Part shown: in pieces, positions 10,263 through 21,287 of the stretch
Layout of the letters: the number at the start of each line of letters is the position of its first letter
How positions within the stretch are numbered: the first letter of the stretch is position 1
NCBI GenBank assembly: GCA_949592205.1
Contig: CATIUR010000004.1
Coordinates: forward strand, 63,089,837 to 63,153,836
DNA from: Helichrysum umbraculigerum
Lineage: Eukaryota > Streptophyta > Magnoliopsida > Asterales > Asteraceae
DNA: 64,000 nt
Direction of reading: 5' to 3'
Translations under genes and position numbers: made by a program
The notes under the pieces: generated by a model
Told to the model about the DNA's origin: nothing
What the model saw: the letters and a program-made list of their open reading frames with translations, nothing else
The model's database searches: none

Positions 10263-12393
10263 AGCTTCCATTCCATTTATGAAAAGAAAGCTAAATATAT
10301 TTATCCTAATGGTGGTTACTTCTAATAAGTACAGATGTGGTTTATGATATTTTTGCTATATACTCAAGAAGTCTGTGACTGCATTTGGAAGCTACTGTCC
10401 TGCTGTTATATTGTTATCGATGATTCCATGTGGTGACAGAGTTAGTTGCTCAAGTGGGTTTGATCAAAACTTGTGGCTTTTGCGCGCTTTATGTTATTGG
10501 CGATATATCGTGTAGATGGTTTTGGACATTTTTGATTGCTAATGTTTTTTGTTTTGGCTGTTGCTGGTCAAAATGTGTAGTATTGGACTTTGTTTTTACT
10601 TGTTGTTGGATCGGTCTACATATAACCGTTGCAAATGTTTTAATTGTTCGATCGGGTTTACCTACAACCGCTACTCATGGTTCCAACATTGAAGGGATTT
10701 GAAGCGGGTTACCATTAATAATAACCAACAAGTATACATAAATTTCTTCAAACGTGGATCGGTTTAAAAAGGACCGCTACTAATGATACAAACAATTGAA
10801 ACGATCATCGCTTATAACCGCTACTTGTGTTCCCGCATCATATATAAAATAAAAAATTGCATTTAATTTATTCTTAATTTATTATTCGGTGTCATTTTGG
10901 TGTTTAAATTGCATTAAATAAAACATTTATTGCACACGTTTTTCACTTATTATAAATACAAACAATAGGTGATGACCAAAATTAATCAATTAAGTGACAA
11001 ATTAACAATATAACAATATGAAGCTACTGTATCCTTTTAATTTCCTCCTTTTTTGCTTAGATCACGTTTTCATCATCATCTAGTTCATTATCATATTAGG
11101 GTCTCCTTTCCGACCGTGATTTCTCTGTTTAAATACTCCGTCTTCTTGTCTATTTAATCGTTCGATTCGCAGTTAGATACTCCTGTCTTTTATTTGTTAC
11201 AGAATGAGCACGAAAAGGAATGTCCCAACATGGACCTAAATACTGGCTTCAATGTTACCGGGGTTTTGCCGCTAAGCGATTCGTTGCTAGGTGTATTAGT
11301 AACGTTAACCTTCTAAGATTAGATGATAGCGATGATCACTACATATGATCATCTTTCAAATTAAGTGATTATCGAGTTGAGCGTAGTTGGCATTCAATCA
11401 TGATAGATCGACTAGATATAATATATACAGTATGTAACAATAGGTAGATGTATTCTTGTATTGTGACACGGCAAACAAATCACATATCTTATTTATAGCA
11501 CTGTAATTGTAATCTTTATATATTGAGAGGTGATCAATAAAAAGAAACAAGGGATTTACAATCCTACGAATCATTTCTATATTTTTTGATTTTTCATTAA
11601 CATTTGCCATTAAATTATCAACATCATATCTACTAACATTTATTATCGACATACTAAAAAAAAAAAAGAAACAACCACAGAAAAATAATAATTAACATCA
11701 TATCCAAAAAAAGATCATTCTTAAATACCTTTATCAACGTAGATATAATAATTCCCTTCTCTTTAGGCTATTTGCTACTCGCGAGAAAAGTAAATCCATT
11801 TGCTAATTGCCGCGAGTAGCAAACAGCCTTTGGATAAGGGAATAACCAAACCTACAATGATGATAATGATACAAGGAAATGACCTTTAAGAAACAAACAT
11901 CAAAAGACGTAAATAAACCAACACACCTTTTCTATTATTTCCGATGTGGGATAAGATATGTCTATATATATACACTTGTGTTTGGGCTTTCATCTTCTCG
12001 ATCTGTCGGTCACGTACAACTTCAAAATTATTAAGCCCATTAAGGCCCATACACACGTTTCTTGTGGGTCGATTTACTGACAACCGCTATAAATGGCTCC
12101 AAATATATTCTTGGGTATTTTTTCCCGGAATAAATATAGTTAATTTTGAATCGGTTTGTTAATAACCGCTACTAATGGAGTATAACAAATGTAACGAGTA
12201 GACTTGACCGCCACAATCATTGTTAATTAAAGCGGTTTAACATAAACCGCTACATTAGCATTGTTGGGACCCCACAGTAAGACTGGTAAACCGCTCCATT
12301 GAAGATTATTATATCCACTTTATGATCTTTATAGCGGTTTTCACTTAAAACCGCTATAACGTTGCACTCTCTTTACTCGTTTTTGTACTAGTG
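10263..12393 (+). repeat. CACTA 3' region with AACCGCTA subterminal repeat array
   Basis: Motifs of the type (A)ACCGCTA(C/T) and their complement AGCGGTT occur near 10668, 10783, 10817, 12078, 12164, 12211, 12230, 12246, 12287, 12334 and 12349. Several are in inverted pairs (for example AGCGGTTTTCACTTAAAACCGCT at 12332-12355). These resemble the clustered TNPA-binding sites near CACTA ends. Between them, 10430-11700 is AT-rich with no convincing gene. A second CACTA protein gene might once have lain near 11100-11400 but I cannot support it. Confidence 0.65.
11751..11843. repeat. 93-bp imperfect foldback
   Basis: The arms 11751-11783 and 11811-11843 pair over 33 bp with a few mismatches. The inner parts GGCTaTTTGCTACTCGCG and CGCGAGTAGCAAAcAGCC differ at one position and enclose a 27-nt loop. 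It lies inside the CACTA 3' region and may be an inserted MITE or a small-RNA-type hairpin. Confidence 0.75.
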
Positions 12394-12687
12394 AGACTTC
12401 ATTGTGGTGTTGATAATGTGGTAAAAGTGTTAGAGTCTTAATGTCATTGGTTTGGATTTTGACATGTCATGTAAAGTGGTAAAAAAATGACCATAAATTG
12501 GTCAATGGCTAAAATTTGGATAAAATAAGAAATTGGGAAAAGTGAAAATTAGGACATGTTTATAAACATATATGAAAGGTGTACACCAATTTTGGTGGTC
12601 AAATGTTAAACGAGTTAAAAGTTATGCTAATTTGAAGTTCGGGTTTTAAATGGTAATATGCAGGTTGGTTCAGGTCAGGACCTGCAT

Positions 12688-12860
12688 GTTAGTATTCTTT
12701 AGAAGTTAGTATTCTTTGGAAAATTGAAGTTAGTATTCTTTTTAAATGTTAGTATTCTTTATAAATAGTTAGTATTCTTTATAAAGTGTTAGTATTCTTT
12801 ATAAATAGTTAGTATTCTTTATAAAGTGTTAGTATTCTTTATAAATAGTTAGTATTCTTT
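12688..12860 (+). repeat. Minisatellite in the G0 LTR
   Basis: Nine copies of GTTAGTATTCTTT. The last six are regularly spaced at 20 bp, with the spacers ATAAATA and ATAAAGT alternating, which gives a 40-bp higher-order unit. A poly-A tract (12870-12885) follows. Confidence 0.9.
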
Positions 12861-12901
12861 ACAAATGTAAAAAAAAAAAAAAAAATTTGGGCGTTTCAAG
12901 T

Positions 12902-12913
12902 TGGTATCAGAGC
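12902..12913 (+). other. G0 primer-binding site (initiator tRNA-Met)
   Basis: TGGTATCAGAGC is complementary to the 3' end of plant initiator tRNA-Met, the usual minus-strand primer of many gypsy and copia elements. It sits three bases after the LTR end CA at 12898, confirming the plus-strand orientation of G0. Confidence 0.85.
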
Positions 12914-13269
12914 AATGATTTAAGAGAATTATGTAATCCATTATAGGATTGCATAAACTTAAACCATATTTGACTATTTGATTATGAAAATGTAGTTATG
13001 TTTATGAGTTTTAGTGGTATGCGAATTACTTGACCAACTTCAAGAACATGAATTGCCTTGGTTGATTATATTCAAGAGTAGTGAATGGAAGTGTGATATT
13101 AGTATAATACGACTACGTCTGGCCAACGGAGTTTTATTACACTAAAGTCATATGGGGGATTCACGGCTATTGAATATAAGATGGTTTTGGCTAAGATTGT
13201 TCTTGATAGTTTAAGTAGATATTTGTTTATGTGTTAACTATAATTGGTTAATTTTTTTAGAAAATGGAT

Positions 13270-15543
13270 TGTAACACCCCCGAAATTCACTGTTTGGCGG
13301 AAGCAAGTTTTGGGGTGCTACTAATTAAATATCACAGCACAAAGATAAAGTAAACGACATCTATATGCAACGTTTGTAAATTAATTACATTCCATAGATA
13401 TAATGTTTGAAAACTTAGTGTTTTCATATACAAAAATGTAGTTTCCCTAGAGTCCACGCGTGTAGCGGGAGATTATATTACATAATCAAAATATACAAAA
13501 GATAATGATAAGAATCTCTGTTAATGCAGATGTGTTGAAATTATGCGACTCTAGCTAAAATCCTGGAGTAATCCTACTCCATCCGGGTACCTGAGAAAAC
13601 ATGCTAAAAAGTGTCAACCAAAAGGTTGGTGAATCTCACAGGTTTGTAAGTAATATCAGCTTTGAACACGAGATTTCATCAGTAATGCCCGCAGGCGTAA
13701 AATCAGCAATTTCAATACAGAAATCGTATAACCAGTATTTGCAATCCAGCAAATGTAAGTAAGTAAGTTTATACCGTTGCCATGAGGCTCATAATCGAAG
13801 CTTAACCCGTAAGTAATAAGTTTGCTCCCGTGACATGCTCGTAATTGAGCAAGCATCAGTAACGAATAATTAGTCACCCGTTTCTACGTGTAAATCAGTA
13901 CGTGGCAGCGCTACTGCCCCGGGCGGGGAGGGTCATTTCCCTAATGGATCCATTAACTAGTGTTCGCGCTTAAGTCCATAACTAACGATATATGATGGAG
14001 AGACTTCTGTAAATAGTAAACAACTCATGCAATTCCGTTTGGTATAGTAAACAGTTTTAGTACTTGTGTTCAAGAAAAAGTAGTAGCATGTTTCTCCCCC
14101 AATTAGATAAAACAGTAAAAAGTGGGGCCGTAAGACTCACCTGAGTCTTGTAATAAGCCGTAGCAATTAGCAAGTAGTAAATATAGCAAGTAGGTTCTCC
14201 GAACCCGTAACCTTCAAATGCCTAATCATATGAAGTTATGTAAGTACGTGTCTCGCGAGACGTTTCGTTTACTTGTACACAACTAGTATATCCAGTGTTT
14301 GTCCGTACGTCTGTAATTGTTTGTTTGTTGGAAAACATGTTTGGCCCGTTGGTGATTTAGTTGAAGTGTTAGGCTTGCAAAACATGTTTCAATGTCCCTT
14401 AAATGTTATATTGTATAATCGTTTGAAGTACCAAATGTTAACACTTAAGTTGAAATAAAATTGTAAATCTGTTGTGTTTTGCGACACAAATTGCGACACT
14501 AAAGTTTGTCATGCGACACAAGGGTTGTGTCGCAGACGTCATGCGACACAAGGATACGACACAAGGATTGTGTCGCATCGGATACGAAATGCTAATTTAA
14601 TAGCGACATAGTGGTTGTGTCGTATAGAAATACGACATAATATGCGACATAGAGTGCGACACAAAATTGTGTCGCAAAGATTACGACACTAAAGGTTGGT
14701 ACGACACAATGTGCGACACAAATGGGTTATGCGACACAGTATGCGACACAAGGTTTGTGTCGCACGTATGAACATCAGCCCAGAAACTTTCGGGTTTCGA
14801 GATTTTCCGACCAAAAACGCAAATCTAATCCATTTTTGAGCTATAAAATCGTGTTGTCTTCATGTATTAGGTTATAACTATGTTGTGTACATGTCAAAAC
14901 ATCAAAACATTACACCAAATTGAATAGATCTAAGATTTTAGAAATTTCTTACTTTTGCAAATCGAGCTAGATCGAGGATGAAATGATGAAAACGGTCTTG
15001 ATATTCTTGCTCCACTCGTGATGGTGATTCCGAATATGTAAATTTCGTGGGTCGGTTTGTATTCCGAAAATTTGGTGTGGATTTGGTTGAGAGTGTTTGT
15101 GGTTTGTGTGTGTTTAGTTAGAATGAAAAATGAAAGAGGAAATTGGGGTGGGGGATGGGTTGGTGGCTGATCCAAAAGAGGGGGAAGGGAAAACGCTTCC
15201 CAAAATACCGTATTTACTCCGTGTCCTAATCGATTAATCGTTTGTTTTTAGTATTTAACCAAACCGTTATATTTTAAAATGTAACTAGAGTATTTAAATA
15301 AAAATACTTTGAAATTAATAATAAAAACATTTGTCGAAATATTTAAATTATTAATTTGCGTTTAGTACGTTTTTGTCGCATTATTTAAATGTCGTCGCGA
15401 TAATATAAATAATGTTCGTTCAATTGTGTATTTTTTTATAACAAAATACATTCCCATTATTTAAGTTAATTTTAGTCACCAACGTCCAAGTAAACTGTGT
15501 CGCACTCCGTCCGGTTAATTCGTACGATTCATCCAAATCGCGT

Positions 15544-15620
<77 letters not shown>

Positions 15621-15731
15621 TCATCTTATATATATACAAATAGAGTCTGTAATTAGTCCTATTACATACTAATTACAACTAGTTACAAATAAATAGGCAT
15701 AATTAATTATCCTAATTAGGCAGGTGTTACA
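13270..15731 (-). repeat. E1 3' LTR (left copy)
   Basis: Starts TGTAACACCCCCG and ends GGTGTTACA. Holds the CGACACAA palindrome array (about 14486-14765), a likely minus-strand TATA box (TTATACAATATAA, about 14407-14421) below it, and a CA/TA microsatellite at 15549-15617. Two small frames (13656-13877, 14930-15175) recur in the other LTR and are not believed to be genes. Confidence 0.93.
14486..14765. repeat. CGACACAA palindrome array in E1 LTR
   Basis: About 15 copies of GCGACACAA or TTGTGTCGC, many as facing pairs: TGCGACACAAGG...TTGTGTCGCA types with 1-4 nt centres, each able to form a hairpin. The same array is at about 22504-22784 in the right LTR. It lies upstream of the putative LTR TATA box in the element's sense. 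Confidence 0.9.
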
Positions 15732-18700
15732 TTCTCCCCTTGTTAAAGAAATTTCGTCCCGAAATTTGCTCGAGTGCACGGACGGTGCGTTGTTTGGGAA
15801 GAGATGAGGGTATTTCTGTCGCATTTGGTCTTCCCATTCCCAGGTGAATTCAGGACCATGTCTAGAATTCCACCTGACTTTTACGATGGGAATACGACTC
15901 CGTTTCAATCGTTTGACCTCACGGTCCATGATTTCCATAGGTTCCTAGACAAAATGAAGTGTATCATCGATTTGAATTTCGTCGAGCGGTATAATCAGTG
16001 TCTCGTCAGACAGACATTTCTTCAAGTTAGAAATGTGGAATGTGTTGTGAACGCTGCTAAGTTCAGCAGGGAGTTGTAGGCGGTATGCCACTGGACTAAT
16101 CCTTTCAAGGATTTCGAATGGCCCGATGTATCTGGGGTTTAGTTTGCCTCGCCTTCCGAATCGAATGACACCTTTCCACGGTGCCACTTTGAGAAGTACC
16201 TTGTCCCCTACCTGGAACTCAAGGTGTTTGCGTCTCACGTCAGCATAGCTTTTCTGACGATCACGTGCGGCTTTCAGCCGGTTTTGAATACCAATGATTT
16301 TCTCAGTAGTTTCATGAATGATATCTGGACCCGTGAGTTGGGAATCTCCTAACTCAGTCCAACAGATAGGTGATCGGCACTTACGTCCGTAGAGTGCCTC
16401 GAAAGGTGCAGCCTTAATGCTGGTATGGTAACTGTTGTTATACGAGAACTCGCACAACGGTAAGTGATTTTCCCAAGATGTACCGAAGTCAACTACGCAG
16501 GCTCGTAGCATATCCTCCAGTGTTTGAATAGTTCGCTCGCTTTGGCCATCGGTTTGCGGGTGATAAGCAGTACTCATATCCAGATGAGTACCAAGAGATT
16601 TCTGTAGTGATTGCCAAAAGTTAGAAGTAAAATGGCTGTCCCTATCCGAGATGATCGAGATAGGTACACCGTGTCGCGAGATGATTTCTTTGAAGTAGAT
16701 GCGAGTCAGACGCTCCATCTTGTCGGTTTCCTTGATGGCCAGAAAATGAGCAGATTTCGTGAGACGGTCCACGATCACCCAAATGGTATCGCAACCATTC
16801 GAAGTTTTTGGTAGTTTGGTAATGAAGTCCATGGTAATCTGTTCCCATTTCCATTGAGGAATTTCAGGTTGTTGGAGCAACCCCGAGGGTCTTTGGTGTT
16901 CGGCCTTGACTTTGGAATAGGTTAGGCATTTACTGACGTACAAGGCAATGTCAGCTTTCATGTTAGGCCACCAGTACAACCCTTTGACGTCGTGATACAT
17001 CTTGTCAGAACCAGGATGTATAGAGTATCGAGATTTGTGAGCTTCAGCCATCACCAAATCCCGCAAGTTTCCGAATTTGGGTAACCACACCCGGTTAGAG
17101 AAGTATCGAGTTCCATCAGGCTTGATTTCGAATTGTTTATCCAAGCCTCGCAAGGCTTCATTTTTCAAGTTTTCATCGCCGAGTGCTTCAAGTTGAGCGG
17201 TAAGGATTTGAGCAGGGAGCTCGTTACGAATTGTCATAGAAAGTGCTCGGACTCGAAGGGGTTTCACTCGTTCTTTTTGGCTTAAGGCATCAGCAACTAC
17301 GTTAGCCTTGCCCGGATGGTATTTGATCTCGCAGTCGTAGTCACTAAGTAATTCAACCCAACGACGTTGCCTCATGTTTAGATCCTTCTGATCGAATATG
17401 TGTTGGAGACTTTTGTGATCGGTAAAGATAGTGCTTTTCGTACCGTAGAGATAATGTCTCCAGATTTTCAATGCGAAGACCACGGCACCTAACTCGAGGT
17501 CGTGGGTCATATAGTTTTTCTCGTGGATTTTTAGTTGTCGTGAGGCATAGGCAATGACTTTTTCCCGTTGCATTAACACACAACCAAGTCCTTGGTGTGA
17601 GGCGTCGCAATAGACTATGAAGTCGTCGGTGCCCTCGGGTAAGGACAAGATTGGTGCACTGCAAAGTTTGTTTTTCAATAGCTGGAAAGCTGACTCTTGT
17701 TTATCAGTCCAATCGAACTTATTATCTTTCTGAGTCAGTGTGGTTAGGGGAACAGCTATTCTTGAAAAGTTTTCGATGAATCGGCGGTAATAACCAGCAA
17801 GACCTAAGAATTGTCTCACTTCGGTTGGAGTGGTCGGTGACTCCCAGCCCTTGATTGCTTCAATCTTGGCGGGATCAACATGAATTCCCTGGCTGTCAAT
17901 CACGTGCCCGAGGAATTGAACGGTTCGAATCCTGAACTCACACTTAGAGAATTTGGCATATAACTCTTCGTGTCTAAGAAGTCCTAGTATGGTTTTCAGA
18001 TGTTGAGCATGTTCCTGCTCATTGCGAGAGTAAATCAGGATATCATCGATGAACACAATGATGAATTTTTCAAGATATGGTTTGCACACCCGATTCATAA
18101 GGTCCATGAATACGGCCGGTGCGTTGGTTAAACCGAATGGCATCACTTGGAATTCGTAATGCCCATAACGAGTTCAGAAAGCTGTCTTTGGAATATCATT
18201 GTCGCGGACTCGGAGTTGATGGTAACCTGACCGTAGATCAATCTTTGAGTAAACACTCGATCCCTGGAGCTGGTCAAATAGGTCATCGATTCTAGGAAGC
18301 GGGTACCGATTCTTTATGGTTAGCTTTTTCAGCTCTCGGTAATCGATACACATGCGGAAAGATCCATCTTTCTTTTTCAAGAATAAGACCGGAGCTCCCC
18401 AAGGCGAGGAACTTAGTCGAATGAATCCTCTGTCCAGGAGTTCCTGTAGTTGGTTAGACAACTCCTGCATTTCGGATGGTGCTAAACGGTAAGGGGCTCG
18501 TGCCACGGGTGCAGCTCCGGGCACAAGTTCGATTTGAAATTCAACTTGTCTAGGTGGCGGAAGTCCGGGAAAGTCTTCAGGAAAGACTTCCGGGAAATCC
18601 AGCACGATCGGAACATCCTCAAGTCGCTTCTCCTCCGACTTCTTCTCCGTTACATGTGCGAGGATGGATTGATACCCTTTTCGTAGATATTTTCTAGTTT

Positions 18701-20173
18701 TCAGACAGGAGACAATATTCAGATTCCGTCTGCCGGTCTCCCCTTGTAGGACTAAGGTTCCACCGGAGACAAGAGGAATGCGAACGAGTTTGTCATGACA
18801 GATGATTTCAGCTCGGTGCTTGGATAACCAATCCATACCGACAATAATATCGAATCTGCCGATCTCGACAGGGATTAAATCAATGGGAAACGTTTCGTTT
18901 GTAAGGTTAAGTGTACAGTTGTGTATGATGCTATCAGTCTCAATCAGTTTGCCGTTAGCTAATTCAACAATGTATTTAGTATCTAAGGCAGTGGGAGTTA
19001 TATCAAGTAAAGGGCTAAATTTCTCAGAAATGAAGCTTCTATCGGCACCGGTATCAAATAATACAGAAGCAGTAAGGTCGTTGAGAAGGAACGTACCCGT
19101 CATGACATTTGGGTCTTGTCTGGCTTCCCCAGCCTTGATAACGAATGCTCTACCGCGAGCAGGGTTGTTGTTATTTTTCAGCTTTGGGCAATCTTTCTTG
19201 AAATGCCCTGAATTTCCGCACCCAAAGCAGGCCTTTGGTGCATTGGTGTTGGGGGTAGAAATGTTGGTTCGACAATCCTTGGCTAAATGCCCGAACCGTT
19301 TGCAGTTGGAGCAAGGGCAAGAACCGTCATGATGGCGGTTGCATTTGGGACAGTAGGGTCTGCTCCCGCTGTACCCTTTCTTCTCCGAAGTTCCAGATGA
19401 ATAAGCCTTAACGAACTCAGGCTTTTTGTTGGAGGTTTGGTTGGATGAGTTGGGGTTTACTTCCCACTTGCGTTTGTTGTTTGCAGATGGGGTTGAAGTT
19501 GTGCCACGGCGGACAGAATTTGCCGTTAGCTCATGGGCCATACGGATGGCGCTCTGAATAGTACCCAGTTTGGATGAAGTCACCAGGTCTTGTAGTCTCT
19601 CGGGAAGTCCATCGACGAATTTCTCGATCCTCTTGTACTCAGGATCGACCATGGTTGGGCACAGAAGTGCCAGTTGGTGGAAACGGTTGGTATAACCGGT
19701 GATGTCATCACCCTGCATCTTGTGGTTCCAGAATTCCATTTCTAGCTGTTTCAATACATCCCTGGGGCAGTACTCGCCCCTCAACATCTCCTTCAACTCC
19801 TCCCACGGGAGTTTGTAAGCATTCGCAACGCTCACAGTTTGGGCATAAGTGTTCCACCAGGTGAGCGCGGTGTCAGTAAAAGTACTAACGGAGAACTTAA
19901 CCTTGTCTCCCTCCGCACAGTTGCAAATAAGGAATACAGATTCGACTTTCTCGATCCAGCGTACTAGACCGATAGCTCCCTCAGTACCTGCAAAGTAAAG
20001 AGGTTTGCAGTTTTGAAAGTCCTTGTAAGAACAAGGTTTAGCAGCAGGGTTTCAGCGGCATCGCTGTTCCTCGCGGAATTTTGTGGAGTATTCCGAGCCA
20101 AGGCTTCAGTAACAGCCTGGGTTATAAGGGAGGTAATCTGGGCATCGGTGTATGGTCTTGTCTTTGGCGGCAT
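15669..20173 (-). pseudogene. E1 gag-pol polyprotein (chromovirus), broken
   Basis: Read on the minus strand from MPPKTRPYTDAQITSLITQ at 20173. Gag is frameshifted near 20050. The main frame then runs from about 19960 down: gag core, zinc knuckles (CSNCKRFGHLAKDC and CFGCGNSGHFKKDC), protease (DTGAD, about 19041-19056), RT (SKIDLRSGYHQ; FIDD near 18045), RNase H (YCDAS near 17610), integrase zinc finger and DDE core (MDFITKL, SDRDSHF, QTDGQSERT), and a chromodomain-like tail (IVKVRWNSR, FTWE) at 15669-15940. TGA at 18174-18176 replaces an Arg codon in RT and TAG at 15945-15947 cuts before the tail. The integrase zinc finger reads CLTYSK where E2 has CLTCSK, so a metal-binding Cys is lost. Confidence 0.9.
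15732..15744 (-). other. E1 polypurine tract
   Basis: On the minus strand AACAAGGGGAGAA abuts the 3' LTR. Plus-strand DNA synthesis is primed here. The same sequence abuts the E2 LTR at 34436. Confidence 0.85.
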
Positions 20174-20461
20174 GCTTCTTCAATAAAAGAAATGAAGATA
20201 CATGAGATTTTGTAGGAACTTGTAATTGTCACAGATGTACATGTATAAAAGCAGTAATACATAACATCAACATGGAAAAATGACAATTATTATGAGTTGA
20301 AATAGCAAGGAATGTTTGATGGATAATGCGAGTTCAAAGGTTACATCCTACAGAGATATTACAAAAGGTGTCGGGAATTGTTACATCCGACTAGTTTATA
20401 GAGTAGCGCTAGATAGTCATTAGATTACGAGATAGATTACAAGACAAAGACTACACTAGTC

Positions 20462-20968
20462 TTAATGTAGATTAATTTGTTCCATCAGCGCGACAAGGCG
20501 GTCCACGGTTTCTGCTAGTCTGTTGGTTTGCCTGGCGTTGTCTTCAACCAAAGCCAGTCGTTGTGCTAGTGCTCGAGAGTGATCCTCAGTCTCCTGTGAA
20601 CGCTGTTCACATTCCTCTAGTCGGTTTCTTACAAGTTCATCCGCACCTAATTCGGCGGTCATAGAATCCTGAATTATGCTTACAGAGAGGTTGGCATCCT
20701 CTTGTTCTCGCTGGAGTTGTGATATGTGATCAAGTGCTTGGCGAAGCAAGTAGGTCATTCGGTGTTGTTCCCGTTCAAGCCTTTCGAGCCTTTGCTCTTG
20801 ACGGCGGAATTGGGTAGCCAACACTGGCAATGTGAGATGTGCCGAGTCCTGAGAGTTATGAACAGGATAGGGGCTGGTTCGAGATGACCTTGTGTTCCTC
20901 CTGGCTACTCGTGGGTTTCGTGACTCAGGTGAGTGAGAGTGTGACGGATTTGGTGGTGTGTTTGCCAT
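20462..20968 (-). CDS. E1 extra ORF between PBS and gag (coiled coil)
   Basis: An intact 168-residue frame. The start MANTPPNPS at 20968 is preferred over an upstream in-frame ATG because the E2 homologue begins MENTPPNSS. The first 50 residues are basic and rich in Pro, Ser and Arg. Residues about 60-165 are heptad-rich and charged (RLERLEREQ, LLRQALDHISQLQREQED, NRLAETVDRLVALMEQI), so a coiled coil is likely. It lies 304 bp inside the PBS, on the coding strand, before gag. No enzyme motif is seen. An assembly, RNA-binding or Gag-partner role is possible but not shown. Its frame is clean although gag-pol carries several lesions. Confidence 0.7.
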   Translation of the reverse strand: MANTPPNPSHSHSPESRNPRVARRNTRSSRTSPYPVHNSQDSAHLTLPVLATQFRRQEQRLERLEREQHRMTYLLRQALDHISQLQREQEDANLSVSIIQDSMTAELGADELVRNRLEECEQRSQETEDHSRALAQRLALVEDNARQTNRLAETVDRLVALMEQINLH

Positions 20969-21272
20969 TCCTGTGGCAGAGTGTAAGTAAGACGAGGCTA
21001 ATATATATAAGTGTATAATATCCAGCCTAGTGTCTAGCACGTATCAAGTAATGGTCCGGTTCTCTCGTGGTCAGAGTCAACTAACGTATTCCCGTTCAAC
21101 ATAATCGTTTCAGACCTTACATCATCTTTCCTTAATTGTACATAGTTGATCAGGCTATGTTAAATTAAAGTCGTATGATGTAATTCCTGAATCAGTCATG
21201 CTTAATAAGAAATACTTCCTAACGGTCATAGTCTAGGCCCACTAAATGCAACCTAGTTCACTATAACCTTAG

Positions 21273-21284
21273 GCTCTGATACCA
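21273..21284 (-). other. E1 primer-binding site (initiator tRNA-Met)
   Basis: GGCTCTGATACC on the plus strand, so GGTATCAGAGCC on the element's strand, three bases from the 5' LTR. Confidence 0.9.
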
Positions 21285-21287
21285 ATC

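Larger units (their letters stand above)
6265..12393 (+). mobile_element. Decayed CACTA (En/Spm) transposon
   Basis: It combines a TNP2-type transposase frame with subterminal arrays of AACCGCTA in both orientations and a right end reading ...TTTTTGTACTAGTG (TAGTG at 12389-12393). This is the CACTA superfamily signature: TIRs beginning CACTA, and TNPA-binding subterminal repeats. The left boundary is approximate, set at the first AACCGCT-like motif. Without a left terminus the 3-bp target duplication cannot be tested. Several frameshifts and a nonsense codon show it cannot make its own transposase. Confidence 0.75.

Noticed and set aside
10430..10702. 90-codon hydrophobic frame after the transposase
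   Set aside because: Overlaps AACCGCTA subterminal repeats, has no homology I recognise, and its Cys/Trp/Phe-rich composition fits T-rich non-coding DNA.
13656..13877. 73-codon minus frame repeated at 21674-21895
   Set aside because: LTR sequence; no domain, and the E2 LTR does not preserve it.
14486..14765. Regularly repeated CGACAC palindromes that could suggest a CRISPR-like array
   Set aside because: Spacing is irregular, repeats are short and inverted, there are no cas genes, and the array is duplicated with the LTR of a plant retrotransposon.
14930..15175. 81-codon minus frame found identically at 22948-23193
   Set aside because: Lies inside both LTR copies of E1, with no homology that I recognise; identity follows from LTR duplication.
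18802..19332. 176-codon plus frame opposite gag-pol
   Set aside because: Antisense shadow of the E1 protease and zinc-knuckle region.
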